This document shows positions 47,156 to 56,121 of a DNA stretch of 64,000 nucleotides, piece by piece (the stretch's first letter is position 1; each line of letters starts with the position of its first letter). The notes beneath the pieces are model-generated. The model saw only the letters and a program-made list of their open reading frames with translations, had not been told where the DNA came from and did not search any database. The position numbers and the translations under genes are program-made. The DNA comes from Paraburkholderia bannensis NBRC 103871 (GTDB lineage Bacteria > Pseudomonadota > Gammaproteobacteria > Burkholderiales > Burkholderiaceae), in contig NZ_BAYA01000019.1 of the NCBI RefSeq assembly GCF_000685015.1, positions 87,564 to 151,563 on the forward strand, given 5' to 3'.

Positions 47156-47791
47156 ATGGAACACACTCCCGCCCCACACGCCGAACCACATCCTGGCTCA
47201 CATCCCGATTCCTATAGCGAAGCCCACGCTCACGACGCGCTCGTGACGCCCAGCGTCAAGGACTTGTTCCTCGGCTTTCTTGGTCTGGGTTTCACGTCGT
47301 TTGGCGGCGCGCTGCCGCTCGCGCGACGCACCATCGTCGAGCAACGTCGCTGGCTTTCGGGCGCCGAATTCACCGATCTGCTCGGCCTGTGCCAGTTCCT
47401 GCCCGGCGGCAACGTCATCAATTTGTCGGTCGCGCTCGGCATGCGCTTTCAAGGCTGGCGCGGCGCGCTCGCCGGGCTGCTCGGGCTGATTGCCGGGCCG
47501 TCGCTGGTGGTGATCGGGCTGGGCGTGCTTTACGAGCGCACGCAGAACGATCCGCATGTACGGCATCTGTTCGTGGGCCTGGCTGCTGCTGCGGCGGGTT
47601 TGCTGATATCGATGGCCATAAAGATCATCCTGCCGTTGCGCCGCGATCCGGCCGCTGCCGTGATCGCCGCGCTCGGCTTCGTCGCCATCGCGCTGCTGCG
47701 CGTGCCGCTCCTGCCGACCATGCTCGTGCTCACGCCCATCGGCATTGTCGTGGCCGCGCGTGCCGCGCGCCGTTCAGGAGCCGCGCAATGA
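47156..47791 (+). CDS. chrA: Chromate transporter, short CHR subunit 1
   Basis: 211 residues with one CHR domain of about six membrane segments. FTSFGGALPLARRTIVEQRR and LCQFLPGGNVINLSVALG are the family signatures. Short-chain CHR proteins occur as tandem pairs that together make the two-domain efflux unit. The stop overlaps the next start by 4 nt. About 30 His/Pro/Ser-rich residues precede the domain. Confidence 0.9.
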   Translation: MEHTPAPHAEPHPGSHPDSYSEAHAHDALVTPSVKDLFLGFLGLGFTSFGGALPLARRTIVEQRRWLSGAEFTDLLGLCQFLPGGNVINLSVALGMRFQGWRGALAGLLGLIAGPSLVVIGLGVLYERTQNDPHVRHLFVGLAAAAAGLLISMAIKIILPLRRDPAAAVIAALGFVAIALLRVPLLPTMLVLTPIGIVVAARAARRSGAAQ

Positions 47792-48315
47792 ATGCCACAC
47801 TGATCGCGCTCGCCACGATTTTCAGCCAGCTCTCGCTGCTCGCATTTGGCGGCGGCAATACCATCCTGCCGGAAATGCAGCGCCAGGTCGTGGAGGTGCA
47901 TCACTGGATGCCCGCGAGCGAGTTCAGCGCGCTCTTCGCGCTCGCGCAGGCCGCGCCCGGGCCGAACATGATGATCGTGACGCTGGTGGGCTGGCACGTG
48001 GCCGGCTGGGCGGGGATGCTGGTAACGTCGGTGGCGAAGTTCGGGCCGTCGTCGCTCGTGACGATCGCGGCGCTGCACGCGTGGGATCGCTTCAAGGATA
48101 GGCCCTGGCGAGGCATCGCCCAGCGCGGGCTCGTACCGGTGACGGCGGGCCTCGTGGCCGCGAGCGCGGTGCTGATCGCGAAAGCCTCCGATCCTTCGTG
48201 GATCGCGTGGGCCATCACCGGCGTGTGCGCGGTGCTGGCGTTCCGCACGAAGATTCACCCGCTCTGGCTGCTTGCGGCGGGGAGTTTGATCGGGTTGACG
48301 GGGTTCGGGCAGTAG
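47788..48315 (+). CDS. Chromate transporter, short CHR subunit 2
   Basis: 175 residues, the second CHR domain (FGGGNTILPEMQRQVVEVHH, FALAQAAPGPNMMIVTLVGW). AGGAG about 7 nt before the ATG and the ATGA overlap show coupled translation with subunit 1. The pair would export chromate or a related oxyanion from the cytoplasm. Confidence 0.9.
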   Translation: MNATLIALATIFSQLSLLAFGGGNTILPEMQRQVVEVHHWMPASEFSALFALAQAAPGPNMMIVTLVGWHVAGWAGMLVTSVAKFGPSSLVTIAALHAWDRFKDRPWRGIAQRGLVPVTAGLVAASAVLIAKASDPSWIAWAITGVCAVLAFRTKIHPLWLLAAGSLIGLTGFGQ

Positions 48316-48343
48316 GTCGGCCAGGCTGGCCTGTCAATCCCGT

Positions 48344-49102
48344 TTAAGCGGCTTCGCCCGCGAGGCTTTTGCCTTTGCTTTCGTGAGCTTCGACGATGGC
48401 TGCGAATCGAGGCAGAAGACGCGCGGCATCGGACGTTTCTTTCACGCCGGCGCTCAACGCGTCGGCGTCGTAGCCTTTGTCGCGCGCTTCGACCGGCATT
48501 TCGTGGATGTAAGCGCGCATGGCGTGCGCCGAAAACTCCGGATGGAACTGCACGCCCCATGCCGCACGCCCGATGCGGAATGCCTGGCACGCTTCGCCTT
48601 CGCTGCCCGCGAGCAGCAACGCACCGTCCGGCAGGCGCGAAACCGACTGGCGATGCACCAGTTGCGCATCGAAGCGCGCCGGCATGGCGTCGAACAACGG
48701 ATCGCCTTCTGCGTTCGCGTTCAACGTGACCGTGTGGGTGCCGATCTCGAACTCATGATTCGTTCGATCCGATACCACGCCGCCAAGCGCATGCGCGAGC
48801 AACTGATGGCCGTAGCAGATGCCGAGTACCGGCACGTCCGCCTCGACGCACTTTGTCAGCCATTGCGCCAGGCGCTCGCTCCAAGGCTCGCGATCGCTCA
48901 CCATCGAATGCGATCCGCTCAGCACGACCCCGGCAATTTCAGAAGGATTGGGCAAGACCCCGGCGGTTTGTGCGTCGAGCAGCCGATGGGGCACGTCTTC
49001 GCCCAGACCTCTGGCGATCCACGCCCCAAAGTCGCCTTGGGATTCGGCGATCTGCGGAAAGGTGCTTCCGGTTGCAACAATGAGAACGGGCCTGGAAATC
49101 AT
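48344..49102 (-). CDS. Class I glutamine amidotransferase-like protein
   Basis: 252 residues. GICYGHQLLAHA holds the nucleophilic cysteine, and GVQFHPEFS holds the catalytic histidine with the following glutamate, so the triad is intact. It resembles the stand-alone GATase1 proteins often named GMP synthase-like, with no synthetase domain fused. The acceptor of ammonia is unknown. The frame is open to 49291, but the conserved start MISRPVLIVATGS is at 49102. Confidence 0.9.
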   Translation of the reverse strand: MISRPVLIVATGSTFPQIAESQGDFGAWIARGLGEDVPHRLLDAQTAGVLPNPSEIAGVVLSGSHSMVSDREPWSERLAQWLTKCVEADVPVLGICYGHQLLAHALGGVVSDRTNHEFEIGTHTVTLNANAEGDPLFDAMPARFDAQLVHRQSVSRLPDGALLLAGSEGEACQAFRIGRAAWGVQFHPEFSAHAMRAYIHEMPVEARDKGYDADALSAGVKETSDAARLLPRFAAIVEAHESKGKSLAGEAA

Positions 49103-49431
49103 GCGTGAATCGGATCGTTTGAGCGTTAAACCAAAAGGCGCCGCTCGATACGGATAACGAGCGACGCCTGGCGAGCTCAAAACCATCGAATCAGGGCCCG
49201 ATTGCGAGCCGCTACGGCGCCTGTGCCGTGCCGCGATGTTAGCAAAGGCCGCCGGCACGCGAAAGCGTTCCCGATTCGAACGATGTCCCATGCTTGTTCC
49301 GGATCGCGTTCAGTGACTCACCTCTGACCGCTAGACCCAGAAGGTAGTCGTACGTATTCCGAATGAAGCATGCAATATCCCGCTCAGGAATCGGAAGCGC
49401 TGAAGCGCTGAAGCGCGCAACGTAACGCGCC
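49103..49431. other. Intergenic region between GATase gene and amn
   Basis: 329 bp. It holds the GATase promoter, a short GAAGCGCT repeat at 49394-49416 and a 71-codon minus-strand frame without a ribosome-binding site. No gene could be supported. Confidence 0.6.
49394..49416. repeat. GAAGCGCT tandem repeat after amn
   Basis: Nearly three copies of the 8-bp unit GAAGCGCT lie 16 bp beyond the amn stop. Confidence 0.75.
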
Positions 49432-50958
49432 TTACTGGAACGCCACCTCGGCAAAACTACGCAGCTTGCGACTGTGCAGCTTATGCAGCCCGTTGGTGCG
49501 CAGAATCTCCATCGCCTTCACGCCGATCTGCAAATGCTGATCCACCTGCGCGCGATAGAACGAATCGGCCATGCCCGGCAGCTTGAGCTCGCCATGCAAC
49601 GGTTTATCGGAGACGCACAGCAACGTGCCGTACGGCACGCGGAAGCGGAAACCGTTCGCCGCAATCGTCGCGCTTTCCATATCGAGCGCAACTGCGCGGC
49701 TTTGCGAAAGACGCTGCACCGGCTCGCGGTGATCGCGCAGTTCCCAGTTGCGGTTATCGACGCTCGCCACCGTGCCCGTGCGCATCACGCGTTTGAGCTC
49801 AGCCCCTTCGAGGCGCGTGACGTCGGCCACCGCGCGCTCCAGCGCGAGCTGCACTTCCGCCAGCGCCGGAATCGGCACCCACAGCGGCAGGTCGTCGTCC
49901 AGCACGTGATCCTCGCGCACATAGCCGTGTGCGAGCACATAGTCACCCAGGCGCTGCGTATTACGCAGCCCCGCGCAGTGCCCCAGCATGATCCACGCGT
50001 GCGGACGAAGCACGGCGATGTGATCGGTGATCGTCTTCGCGTTCGACGGCCCCACGCCGATGTTGACCATCGTGATGCCGCTGCCGTCGGCGCGCTTGAG
50101 GTGATACGCGGGCATCTGCGGCAGGCGCGCGGGCGCGGTGCCCTCGTCGTCCTGTTCGCCGAGGTTCGCGTTGTACGTCACCACGTCGCCCGGCTCCACG
50201 AACGAGGTGTATTCGCTGCGATAGTTGCGCAGGTCGGCGTCGTCGGTGCGCGCCATCATCGCGCGGCCAAGCTTCACGAATTCGTCGATATAGAACTGGT
50301 AGTTCGTGTAGAGCACATAGTTCTGCACGTGCGTGGGCGACGTCGCCGTGTAGTGCTTGAGCCGATGCAGCGAGAAGTCCACGCGCGCGCCCGTGAAAAG
50401 CGCAAGCGGGAACGGCTCACCGGGCAGCGGTTCATACGTGCCGTTGACGATGCGGTCGTCGAGCGTCGCGAGATCAGGCACATCGAACACGTCGCGCATC
50501 GCAAAGAGACGCTCGCGGTCGAGATCGCCTTCGAGGTGAATGCCCTCGGCAAACGCGAAGTGCACCGGGATCGGCTGTTCCGATACGCCCACTTCGATCG
50601 ACACGTGATGATTCTTCGCGAGCAGGCGCAGTTGTTCGCGGTAGTAGTTGCCGAACAGATCCGGGCGCGTGATCGTCGTCTCGAACACGCCCGGGCCCGC
50701 GACAAAGCCGTACGAGCGGCGCGAGTCGATGTGCGTATTGACTTCGGTGTGGATGCGCACGAACGGATAGCAGGCACGCACGTGGCGCTCGAACGACTCG
50801 CCGCGCCGATAACGCGCAAAGGCGTCGCGCAGGAACGCGGTGTTGGCTTCGTAGATGGCGGAGAGACGCGCGACGGCGTCGGCGGCATCTTCGAAGGCTT
50901 CGGTCGGGAAATCGTGCGGGGGCGTCATGAAGGTTCGCCGGTTGGTATCGTTGTTCAT
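49432..50958 (-). CDS. amn: AMP nucleosidase
   Basis: 508 residues (E. coli Amn is 484). An N-terminal Amn-specific domain is followed by a nucleoside-phosphorylase-like domain with TMVNIGVGPSNAKTITDH and LDMESATIAANGFRFRVPYG. It hydrolyses AMP to adenine and ribose-5-phosphate. GAGG about 10 nt before 50958 supports the start. Confidence 0.95.
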   Translation of the reverse strand: MNNDTNRRTFMTPPHDFPTEAFEDAADAVARLSAIYEANTAFLRDAFARYRRGESFERHVRACYPFVRIHTEVNTHIDSRRSYGFVAGPGVFETTITRPDLFGNYYREQLRLLAKNHHVSIEVGVSEQPIPVHFAFAEGIHLEGDLDRERLFAMRDVFDVPDLATLDDRIVNGTYEPLPGEPFPLALFTGARVDFSLHRLKHYTATSPTHVQNYVLYTNYQFYIDEFVKLGRAMMARTDDADLRNYRSEYTSFVEPGDVVTYNANLGEQDDEGTAPARLPQMPAYHLKRADGSGITMVNIGVGPSNAKTITDHIAVLRPHAWIMLGHCAGLRNTQRLGDYVLAHGYVREDHVLDDDLPLWVPIPALAEVQLALERAVADVTRLEGAELKRVMRTGTVASVDNRNWELRDHREPVQRLSQSRAVALDMESATIAANGFRFRVPYGTLLCVSDKPLHGELKLPGMADSFYRAQVDQHLQIGVKAMEILRTNGLHKLHSRKLRSFAEVAFQ

Positions 50959-51158
50959 TGTCGTTCGCCTCGGTTCGTTTGAACGACATTAGCACGGAAG
51001 CAGGAAAATCTGACATCGCCCTTCATCCGGCGCGGGGAACCCCGCACCGCGCCCTGGGCGTTCGCGTCACCCGCCCCGGCCCGCGCGCCGCCAGTTGGCC
51101 GGGGCGGGTGACGCGGCGCGGATTTGCTAGAATCCGAGAATCCCATCGGAGAATCACC

Positions 51159-51563
51159 ATGAAGTCGCATCTTCTTGCCGCCCTCGCCGCGACGCTTGCG
51201 TTTAGCGGGTTGGCCATGGCGGCGCCGGCCGACGACGCCCAAACGGCGGTCGAGGCCCAGTCCGCGCAGTCCGAGAACGAGCGGGCCGGTCTGCCCGATC
51301 TCGCGGCAATCAACCGTCCTGCTGCGAAGGTCAGCTCGAAGGTCGACATCAACGACGTGCCGCGCACGCCGAGCTTTCATGAAGTGAGCCCGACCGGCAC
51401 CGAAATCACCGAATACCGCGACAAGGGCAAGCCCGTCGAAATCAACGTGCACTCGAACTTCGGCACGCGTTACACGATGAGCTCCAGCCCCGACACCTCG
51501 CCGCAAGTCCGTCCGAACGGCCAGGCCAGCACGCGCCTGCCGTCGATCAACCTGCATTACTGA
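51159..51563 (+). CDS. Periplasmic DUF2782 protein
   Basis: 134 residues. A signal peptide (MKSHLLAALAATLAFSGLAM, cleavage after AMA) precedes a short conserved region, TEITEYRDKGKPVEINVHS, typical of DUF2782. CGGAGA about 7 nt before 51159 fixes the start; the frame is open to 50958. It sits directly before thrB, its usual partner in related bacteria. Function unknown. Confidence 0.85.
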   Translation: MKSHLLAALAATLAFSGLAMAAPADDAQTAVEAQSAQSENERAGLPDLAAINRPAAKVSSKVDINDVPRTPSFHEVSPTGTEITEYRDKGKPVEINVHSNFGTRYTMSSSPDTSPQVRPNGQASTRLPSINLHY

Positions 51564-51705
51564 CACACCGCCCTCGCGCGTGGGCGGCGTGCGCTGTCCG
51601 CGCCGCCTCCCGCTCGGGCGCACCAGCCCGCCCCGGCCATCGTGCTTGAGCGCACCTGAGCGCCCACGAGCCGGGCCCCATTACGAATACCACACGACCT
51701 CTCGC

Positions 51706-52716
51706 ATGGCCGTCTTCACCGCTGTCACCGACACCCAGCTCGCCCAATGGATGCGCGACTACGATCTTGGCGACGTAGTCGATTTTCGCGGCATTCAGTC
51801 CGGCATTGAAAACAGCAACTTCTTCCTGACGACGACGCGCGGCGAATACGTCCTGACGATCTTCGAAAAGCTGACGGCGCAGCAGTTGCCGTTCTATCTC
51901 GACCTGATGCGCCACCTCGCGTCGCACAGCGTGCCGGTGCCGGATCCGATGCCGCGCGCCGACGGTTCGCTGTTCGGCATGTTGCACGGCAAGCCCGCGG
52001 CCATCGTCACGAAGCTCGACGGTGCGCCCGAACTCGCCCCGCAGGTCGAGCATTGCGCCGAAGTCGGCCAGATGCTCGCGCGCATGCACCTCGCGGGCCG
52101 CGACTATGCAGGCGACCAGCCGAACCTGCGCAGCCTGTCGTGGTGGGAAGAAACTGTGCCGACGGTGCTGCCGTACCTCGACGACGCACAGCGCGAACTG
52201 CTCACGAGCGAACTCGCGCACCAGCAGGCTTTCTTCGCCAGCGACGACTATGCCGCGCTGCCGGGGGGCCCGTGCCACTGCGACCTGTTCCGCGACAACG
52301 CGCTGTTCGCGCACGCCAATCCAGCGACGGGCCATACGGTGCGCCTGGGCGGTTTCTTCGACTTCTATTTCGCCGGTTGCGACAAATGGGTGTTCGATGT
52401 GGCGGTAACGGTCAACGACTGGTGCGTCGATCTCGCGACCGGCACGCTCGACGCGGCCCGCGTCGAAGCGCTGCTGCGCGCCTACCAGACGGTGCGTCCG
52501 TTCGCGCCCGCTGAGATCGCCCACTGGACTGACATGCTGCGCGCCGGCGCGTACCGCTTCTGGGTCTCGCGCCTGTATGATTTTTATCTGCCGCGCTCGG
52601 CCGAACTGCTCAAGCCGCACGATCCCGGCCATTTCGAACGCATTCTGCGCGAGCGCCGCGCTCACACGCCTGGCGAGATCCAGGCACTTTCTGGCCTGCC
52701 CCGCTCATGCAACTGA
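51706..52716 (+). CDS. thrB: Homoserine kinase (APH-fold type)
   Basis: 336 residues of the aminoglycoside-phosphotransferase fold, the form of ThrB used by beta- and gamma-proteobacteria such as Pseudomonas. GIENSNFFLTTTRGEYVLTI is the nucleotide-binding start, CHCDLFRDNALF the catalytic loop, and FFDFYFAGCDKW the metal-binding region. It phosphorylates homoserine for threonine synthesis. The ATG at 51706 gives the conserved MAVFTAV start. It overlaps the next gene by 10 nt. Confidence 0.95.
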   Translation: MAVFTAVTDTQLAQWMRDYDLGDVVDFRGIQSGIENSNFFLTTTRGEYVLTIFEKLTAQQLPFYLDLMRHLASHSVPVPDPMPRADGSLFGMLHGKPAAIVTKLDGAPELAPQVEHCAEVGQMLARMHLAGRDYAGDQPNLRSLSWWEETVPTVLPYLDDAQRELLTSELAHQQAFFASDDYAALPGGPCHCDLFRDNALFAHANPATGHTVRLGGFFDFYFAGCDKWVFDVAVTVNDWCVDLATGTLDAARVEALLRAYQTVRPFAPAEIAHWTDMLRAGAYRFWVSRLYDFYLPRSAELLKPHDPGHFERILRERRAHTPGEIQALSGLPRSCN

Positions 52717-53510
52717 TCGAAGTCCCCGCCAAGCAGGGCTATGTGTGGTTCCGCCAGGGCATCTGGCTGTTCCGCCGCAATCCGCTGGCGTTTCTCACGC
52801 TGTTCTTCGCCTACCTGCTGGCCATGACGCTGATCTCGGCGGTGCCGCTGATCGGCGGCGTACTGCCGCTCATCTTCGTGCCGGGCGTGGCGGTCGGCTT
52901 CATGGCCGCGTGCCGCGACACGATCGCGGGCAAGCCGGTCTTTCCGACCATCCTCGTGGACGGGTTCCGTTCGTACGGGCCTAACGTCACGAAGCATCTG
53001 TTCATGCTGGGCGGGATCTATGTGGTCGCGATGACGCTGGTGCTCGCGGCGTCGGCCCTGGTGGACGGCGGCGAGCTGCTGCGTCTGATGACGCTGGGCG
53101 GGACGCTGGATACGGAGGCGATCGAAAACAGCAACGTGCCGCTCGCCGTGCTGGCGTCGCTGGCGGTCTACCTGCCGGTGTCGATGCTGTTCTGGTTTGC
53201 GCCGGTGCTGACAGCGTGGCACGACGTGCCGCCCGTCAAGGCGATGTTTTTCAGCATCGTGAGCTGCTGGCGCAACAAGGGCGCGTTCATCGTGTACGGC
53301 GCACTGTGGTTTGCGCTGTCGATGGGCGTGGCCATCGGCCTGTCGAATCTGCTGCGTGCGCTGGGCGCGGGCGATTACGCACTGGCGATCGTGATGCCGG
53401 CGCTGATCCTCGTGACGACGATGATCTACTGCTCGTTCTATGCCACGTACCGTGGCTGCTACGGCGTGCAGGAGAAACCGGCCGAGGAAGCGCCCGATTC
53501 GGGACGCTAG
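52707..53510 (+). CDS. BPSS1780-family inner-membrane protein
   Basis: 267 residues with about six hydrophobic segments (LAFLTLFFAYLLAMTLISAV and others). It resembles the family named after Burkholderia BPSS1780. Function unknown. The start lies inside the last 10 nt of thrB, so the two are translationally coupled. A clear terminator follows at 53562. Confidence 0.85.
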   Translation: MQLIEVPAKQGYVWFRQGIWLFRRNPLAFLTLFFAYLLAMTLISAVPLIGGVLPLIFVPGVAVGFMAACRDTIAGKPVFPTILVDGFRSYGPNVTKHLFMLGGIYVVAMTLVLAASALVDGGELLRLMTLGGTLDTEAIENSNVPLAVLASLAVYLPVSMLFWFAPVLTAWHDVPPVKAMFFSIVSCWRNKGAFIVYGALWFALSMGVAIGLSNLLRALGAGDYALAIVMPALILVTTMIYCSFYATYRGCYGVQEKPAEEAPDSGR

Positions 53511-53561
53511 GCGTCGTCAGCGGTATCGATACACCAGATACACCACCGGACACACACCTGC

Positions 53562-53587
53562 GGGGCGCCAGCATGCGCCCCGTTTTT
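53562..53587 (+). terminator. Intrinsic terminator after the thrB operon
   Basis: GGGGCGC/GCGCCCC with a 6-nt loop is followed by GTTTTT, 51 bp after the membrane-protein stop. Confidence 0.9.
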
Positions 53588-53618
53588 ATTGCTGCTGCCT
53601 CTGGTGCCGCAACAACAG

Positions 53619-53635
53619 CTACGGCTTAGCCGTAG
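53619..53635 (-). terminator. Hairpin over the DUF3563 stop codon
   Basis: CTACGGC/GCCGTAG with loop TTA, in which the loop holds the stop codon of the DUF3563 gene. No U-run follows; it could affect termination or RNA stability. Confidence 0.4.
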
Positions 53636-53805
53636 TGGTTCATCCACGACGGGTGACGGCCGGTCTTCTCGCGGTCGAGCTTGCGCATGCGGAATTCCAG
53701 GTCATAGATGTCGGCCGATTCGGCCAGGTAGGCTTCCTCGCGCTCCTTGCGGGCGACGTCGGACGATTTCGTGAGGAACAGGAAAAGGCGGCTAAGCAGG
53801 TACAT
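53626..53805 (-). CDS. DUF3563 small protein
   Basis: 59 residues. A short hydrophobic start (MYLLSRLFLFLTKSS) is followed by the acidic/basic helix REEAYLAESADIYDLEFRMR and a C-terminal tail, the pattern of the Burkholderiales DUF3563 family. GGAG about 7 nt before 53805 sets the start rather than 53829. Function unknown. Confidence 0.85.
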   Translation of the reverse strand: MYLLSRLFLFLTKSSDVARKEREEAYLAESADIYDLEFRMRKLDREKTGRHPSWMNHYG

Positions 53806-53943
53806 GGTCTGGCTCCGGTTATCGGGCACATGCCCTCGGAAGGAATAGAGCCATTATAGGGAAAACCCTGATTAGGGCAAACCCTTGAGTTGACGCGGAT
53901 TGTCGCAGGCCCGGTGCGGGCCGCCCCGCGCAACCCTTGTAGA

Positions 53944-55128
53944 TCAGCCTGCGCCCTGCGCCAGCTCGTCGTCGAAGGCGTCGTCGACCTTGGCGCGGCG
54001 TTGCATTTCGAAAAAGTCCCAGATCATCGCGCTCGCGTCCGGCCCCGTGGACGAGTGGAACGGCACGGTGTCGTCGCCGCCGCTCCAGGCATGATCGAGC
54101 GCATCCACACGACACAGACGCACGACGCTCGCGCCATTGCTCAGGTAGTCGTGGACGGTGTAGCCGTCGCCATCGTGTTCGTGCGAGACGACACCCTGGC
54201 GTACGCCTTCGCCATCGGTGAGATCGTTGAGATGCAGGAATTGCGTGGTCAGCTGTTCGGCGTTGATGGGCGCCACGACCGCGTCGTTGCCGCCCTGCAC
54301 GATCAGCGCGGGCATGCCGGGATGCTTGCGGCCCGCCAGTTCGCCATCGACCAGCGCAGCCGGATCGTGGTGCAGCCCGCGCCGCATGACGTCGAGCGCG
54401 GCCACGCCCGAGCGCGCCTCGCCGAACGCCGGCCCCGAATGCAATGCGACCGCCGCAAAACGGCCCGGCGCGCGCATCGCGAGCAGCGACGCGAGACCGG
54501 CACCCGCCGACAGCCCGGCCAGATAGACGCGCGAGCGGTCGAAGCCGCGTTCCTGCACGAGCGTATCGACAAGCGAAACGATCGCCGCAATCTCGCCGCC
54601 GCCCGCCGGCTGGCGCGCGTCGTACCAGTGCCAGCACTGGTGCGGGTGCGCCTGCATCGACTGTTCCGGATACACCACAGCAAAGCCATGGCGGTCGGCC
54701 AGCAGGTTCATGCGCGTGCCTTCGGCGAATGAATCCATGGTCTGCTTGCAGCCATGCAGCATCACGACGACCGGCATGCCTTCAGTGGGGCGATCGGGCG
54801 GCAGATAAAGGCCGTAAGCGAGCGCGCGCGATGCGCCCTTCGGCAGATGTTCGGCGCGTTGCCATTCGCCCGCCGCCCATGCTGCAGCGCGGGGGCCGAC
54901 GCGCGATTCGCGCACCGGCGCAACCGGGCGCGCGGCAGCCGGACGCGGTTTCGTTTTGTCTGCGGTGGGTGCAGGCGCTGTCGCAGCGCCCTGCGCGCCG
55001 AGCCACAATGCCTGGGCGTCGGAGGCGCGCAAACCGGCTTCACGCAGTGCGGTGCGTGCTGCCCGATTCTGGATGGCGAACAGACGTCGCATACCACCCG
55101 TCCACAGCTTCGTCAGATCTTTCGTCAT
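53944..55128 (-). CDS. PHB depolymerase-family esterase
   Basis: 394 residues. After about 95 variable Ala/Pro-rich residues comes an alpha/beta-hydrolase of the Esterase_phb type: VVMLHGCKQTMDSFAEGTRM is the oxyanion region, GLSAGAG the nucleophile elbow, an acid follows in GGNDAVV and a catalytic histidine in DHAWSGGD. It would cleave short poly-3-hydroxybutyrate chains or related esters. There is no secretion signal, so an intracellular role is likely. A palindrome lies at 55184-55198 upstream. Confidence 0.88.
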   Translation of the reverse strand: MTKDLTKLWTGGMRRLFAIQNRAARTALREAGLRASDAQALWLGAQGAATAPAPTADKTKPRPAAARPVAPVRESRVGPRAAAWAAGEWQRAEHLPKGASRALAYGLYLPPDRPTEGMPVVVMLHGCKQTMDSFAEGTRMNLLADRHGFAVVYPEQSMQAHPHQCWHWYDARQPAGGGEIAAIVSLVDTLVQERGFDRSRVYLAGLSAGAGLASLLAMRAPGRFAAVALHSGPAFGEARSGVAALDVMRRGLHHDPAALVDGELAGRKHPGMPALIVQGGNDAVVAPINAEQLTTQFLHLNDLTDGEGVRQGVVSHEHDGDGYTVHDYLSNGASVVRLCRVDALDHAWSGGDDTVPFHSSTGPDASAMIWDFFEMQRRAKVDDAFDDELAQGAG

Positions 55129-55153
55129 CAGGGGCCTCTTGAAAGGGGTCGGA

Positions 55154-55177
55154 TACGTAGTAAAAATCCACTACATA
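55154..55177. promoter_or_regulatory. Inverted repeat upstream of the esterase gene
   Basis: TACGTAGT and ACTACATA, 8-bp arms with one mismatch and an 8-nt spacer, start 26 bp before the esterase ATG. Role unknown. Confidence 0.4.
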
Positions 55178-55183
55178 CGCTTG

Positions 55184-55198
55184 TTGTGCGATGCACAA
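55184..55198. promoter_or_regulatory. Palindrome TTGTGC-GAT-GCACAA upstream of the esterase gene
   Basis: A perfect 6-bp-arm palindrome 56-70 bp before the esterase start. It has a TGC/GCA core like binding sites described for the polyhydroxybutyrate regulator PhaR; that link is inference. Confidence 0.5.
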
Positions 55199-55385
55199 TA
55201 ACATCAATCTGACAGCACTGCAGTCGAATGAGTTCTAAAGAGAATTTGAGGTTCGCTGCATCGCATTAAGCGCAATGAATCGCGGCTATACTGGAAATTC
55301 CCGCGACGCGCTGTCGGCCCAACCCGCCACTCGTGCGTTACTCAATCGACACCCTCTAGCGAATGCGCCGCCGCGGCGCCGACTC

Positions 55386-56096
55386 ATGCCCGACTTGCCC
55401 CTCAACCTCTGGACTTCGATCACCAACCTCGGTGGCGCCGGTCTCACGTTCCCGCTTGCTGCAGCAATCGCGCTGTGGCTCGCCGCAGGCTATTCGTGGC
55501 GCATGGCGGCCAGCTGGGTGGCGCTGCTCGGCGCGGCAATCGGTCTCGTCACGTTGACGAAAATCGCCTTTCTGGGCTGGGGCGTCGGGGTTCGCTCGTA
55601 CGATTTCACGGGCCTGAGCGGCCACGCGATGATGTCGACCTCGGTTTACCCGGTAGCGTTCTTCCTGATGCTGCAAGGCGCGCGGCCCACGCTGCGCGCG
55701 GCGGGCGTCGCGCTGGGCCTGGTCGTGGGCGTGGTGGTGGCGTTCTCGCGCGTCGTGCTGGACGCCCATTCGCCGTCGGAAGCGGTGACCGGCACGATCG
55801 TCGGCGCACTGACGGCGCTGGTGTTCGTGCGCTACTGGTGGGAAGCTCGCTCGGGCGGGATTTCGACGGCCGTGGTCACGGTCAGCCTCGCGGCGCTCAC
55901 CGTCGCGCTGCATGATGTGCGCGTGCCTACCCACCGCTGGGTCACGGATATCGCTCTGACTGTGTCGGGCCACGATCAACCGTATGTGCGCGCCAGGTGG
56001 AAAGCCAACCGGCCGCTGCGCACGCCGGGCACCCCGACCGCGCCGATTTCCCAGACGCGAGATAACCTCACGCCCGCCACGCAGCGCAACGCGTAA
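55386..56096 (+). CDS. PAP2-family membrane phosphatase
   Basis: 236 residues with about six membrane segments. LSGHAMMSTSVYP holds motif 2 (SGH) and FSRVVLDAHSPSEAVTG motif 3 with the catalytic histidine. Motif 1 is weak, only K and R of KIAFLGWGVGVR. It probably dephosphorylates a lipid phosphate at the inner membrane. The frame reads back to 55275, but a TATACT -10 at 55287-55292 lies inside that stretch, so the start at 55386 is preferred. Neither start has a good ribosome-binding site. Confidence 0.8.
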   Translation: MPDLPLNLWTSITNLGGAGLTFPLAAAIALWLAAGYSWRMAASWVALLGAAIGLVTLTKIAFLGWGVGVRSYDFTGLSGHAMMSTSVYPVAFFLMLQGARPTLRAAGVALGLVVGVVVAFSRVVLDAHSPSEAVTGTIVGALTALVFVRYWWEARSGGISTAVVTVSLAALTVALHDVRVPTHRWVTDIALTVSGHDQPYVRARWKANRPLRTPGTPTAPISQTRDNLTPATQRNA

Positions 56097-56121
56097 TGTG
56101 CAGCGGCGCGCTACGCGCCGT

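Noticed and set aside
49239..49454. 71-codon minus-strand frame next to amn
   Set aside because: No ribosome-binding site, overlaps the amn 3' end, and its sequence shows no recognisable pattern.
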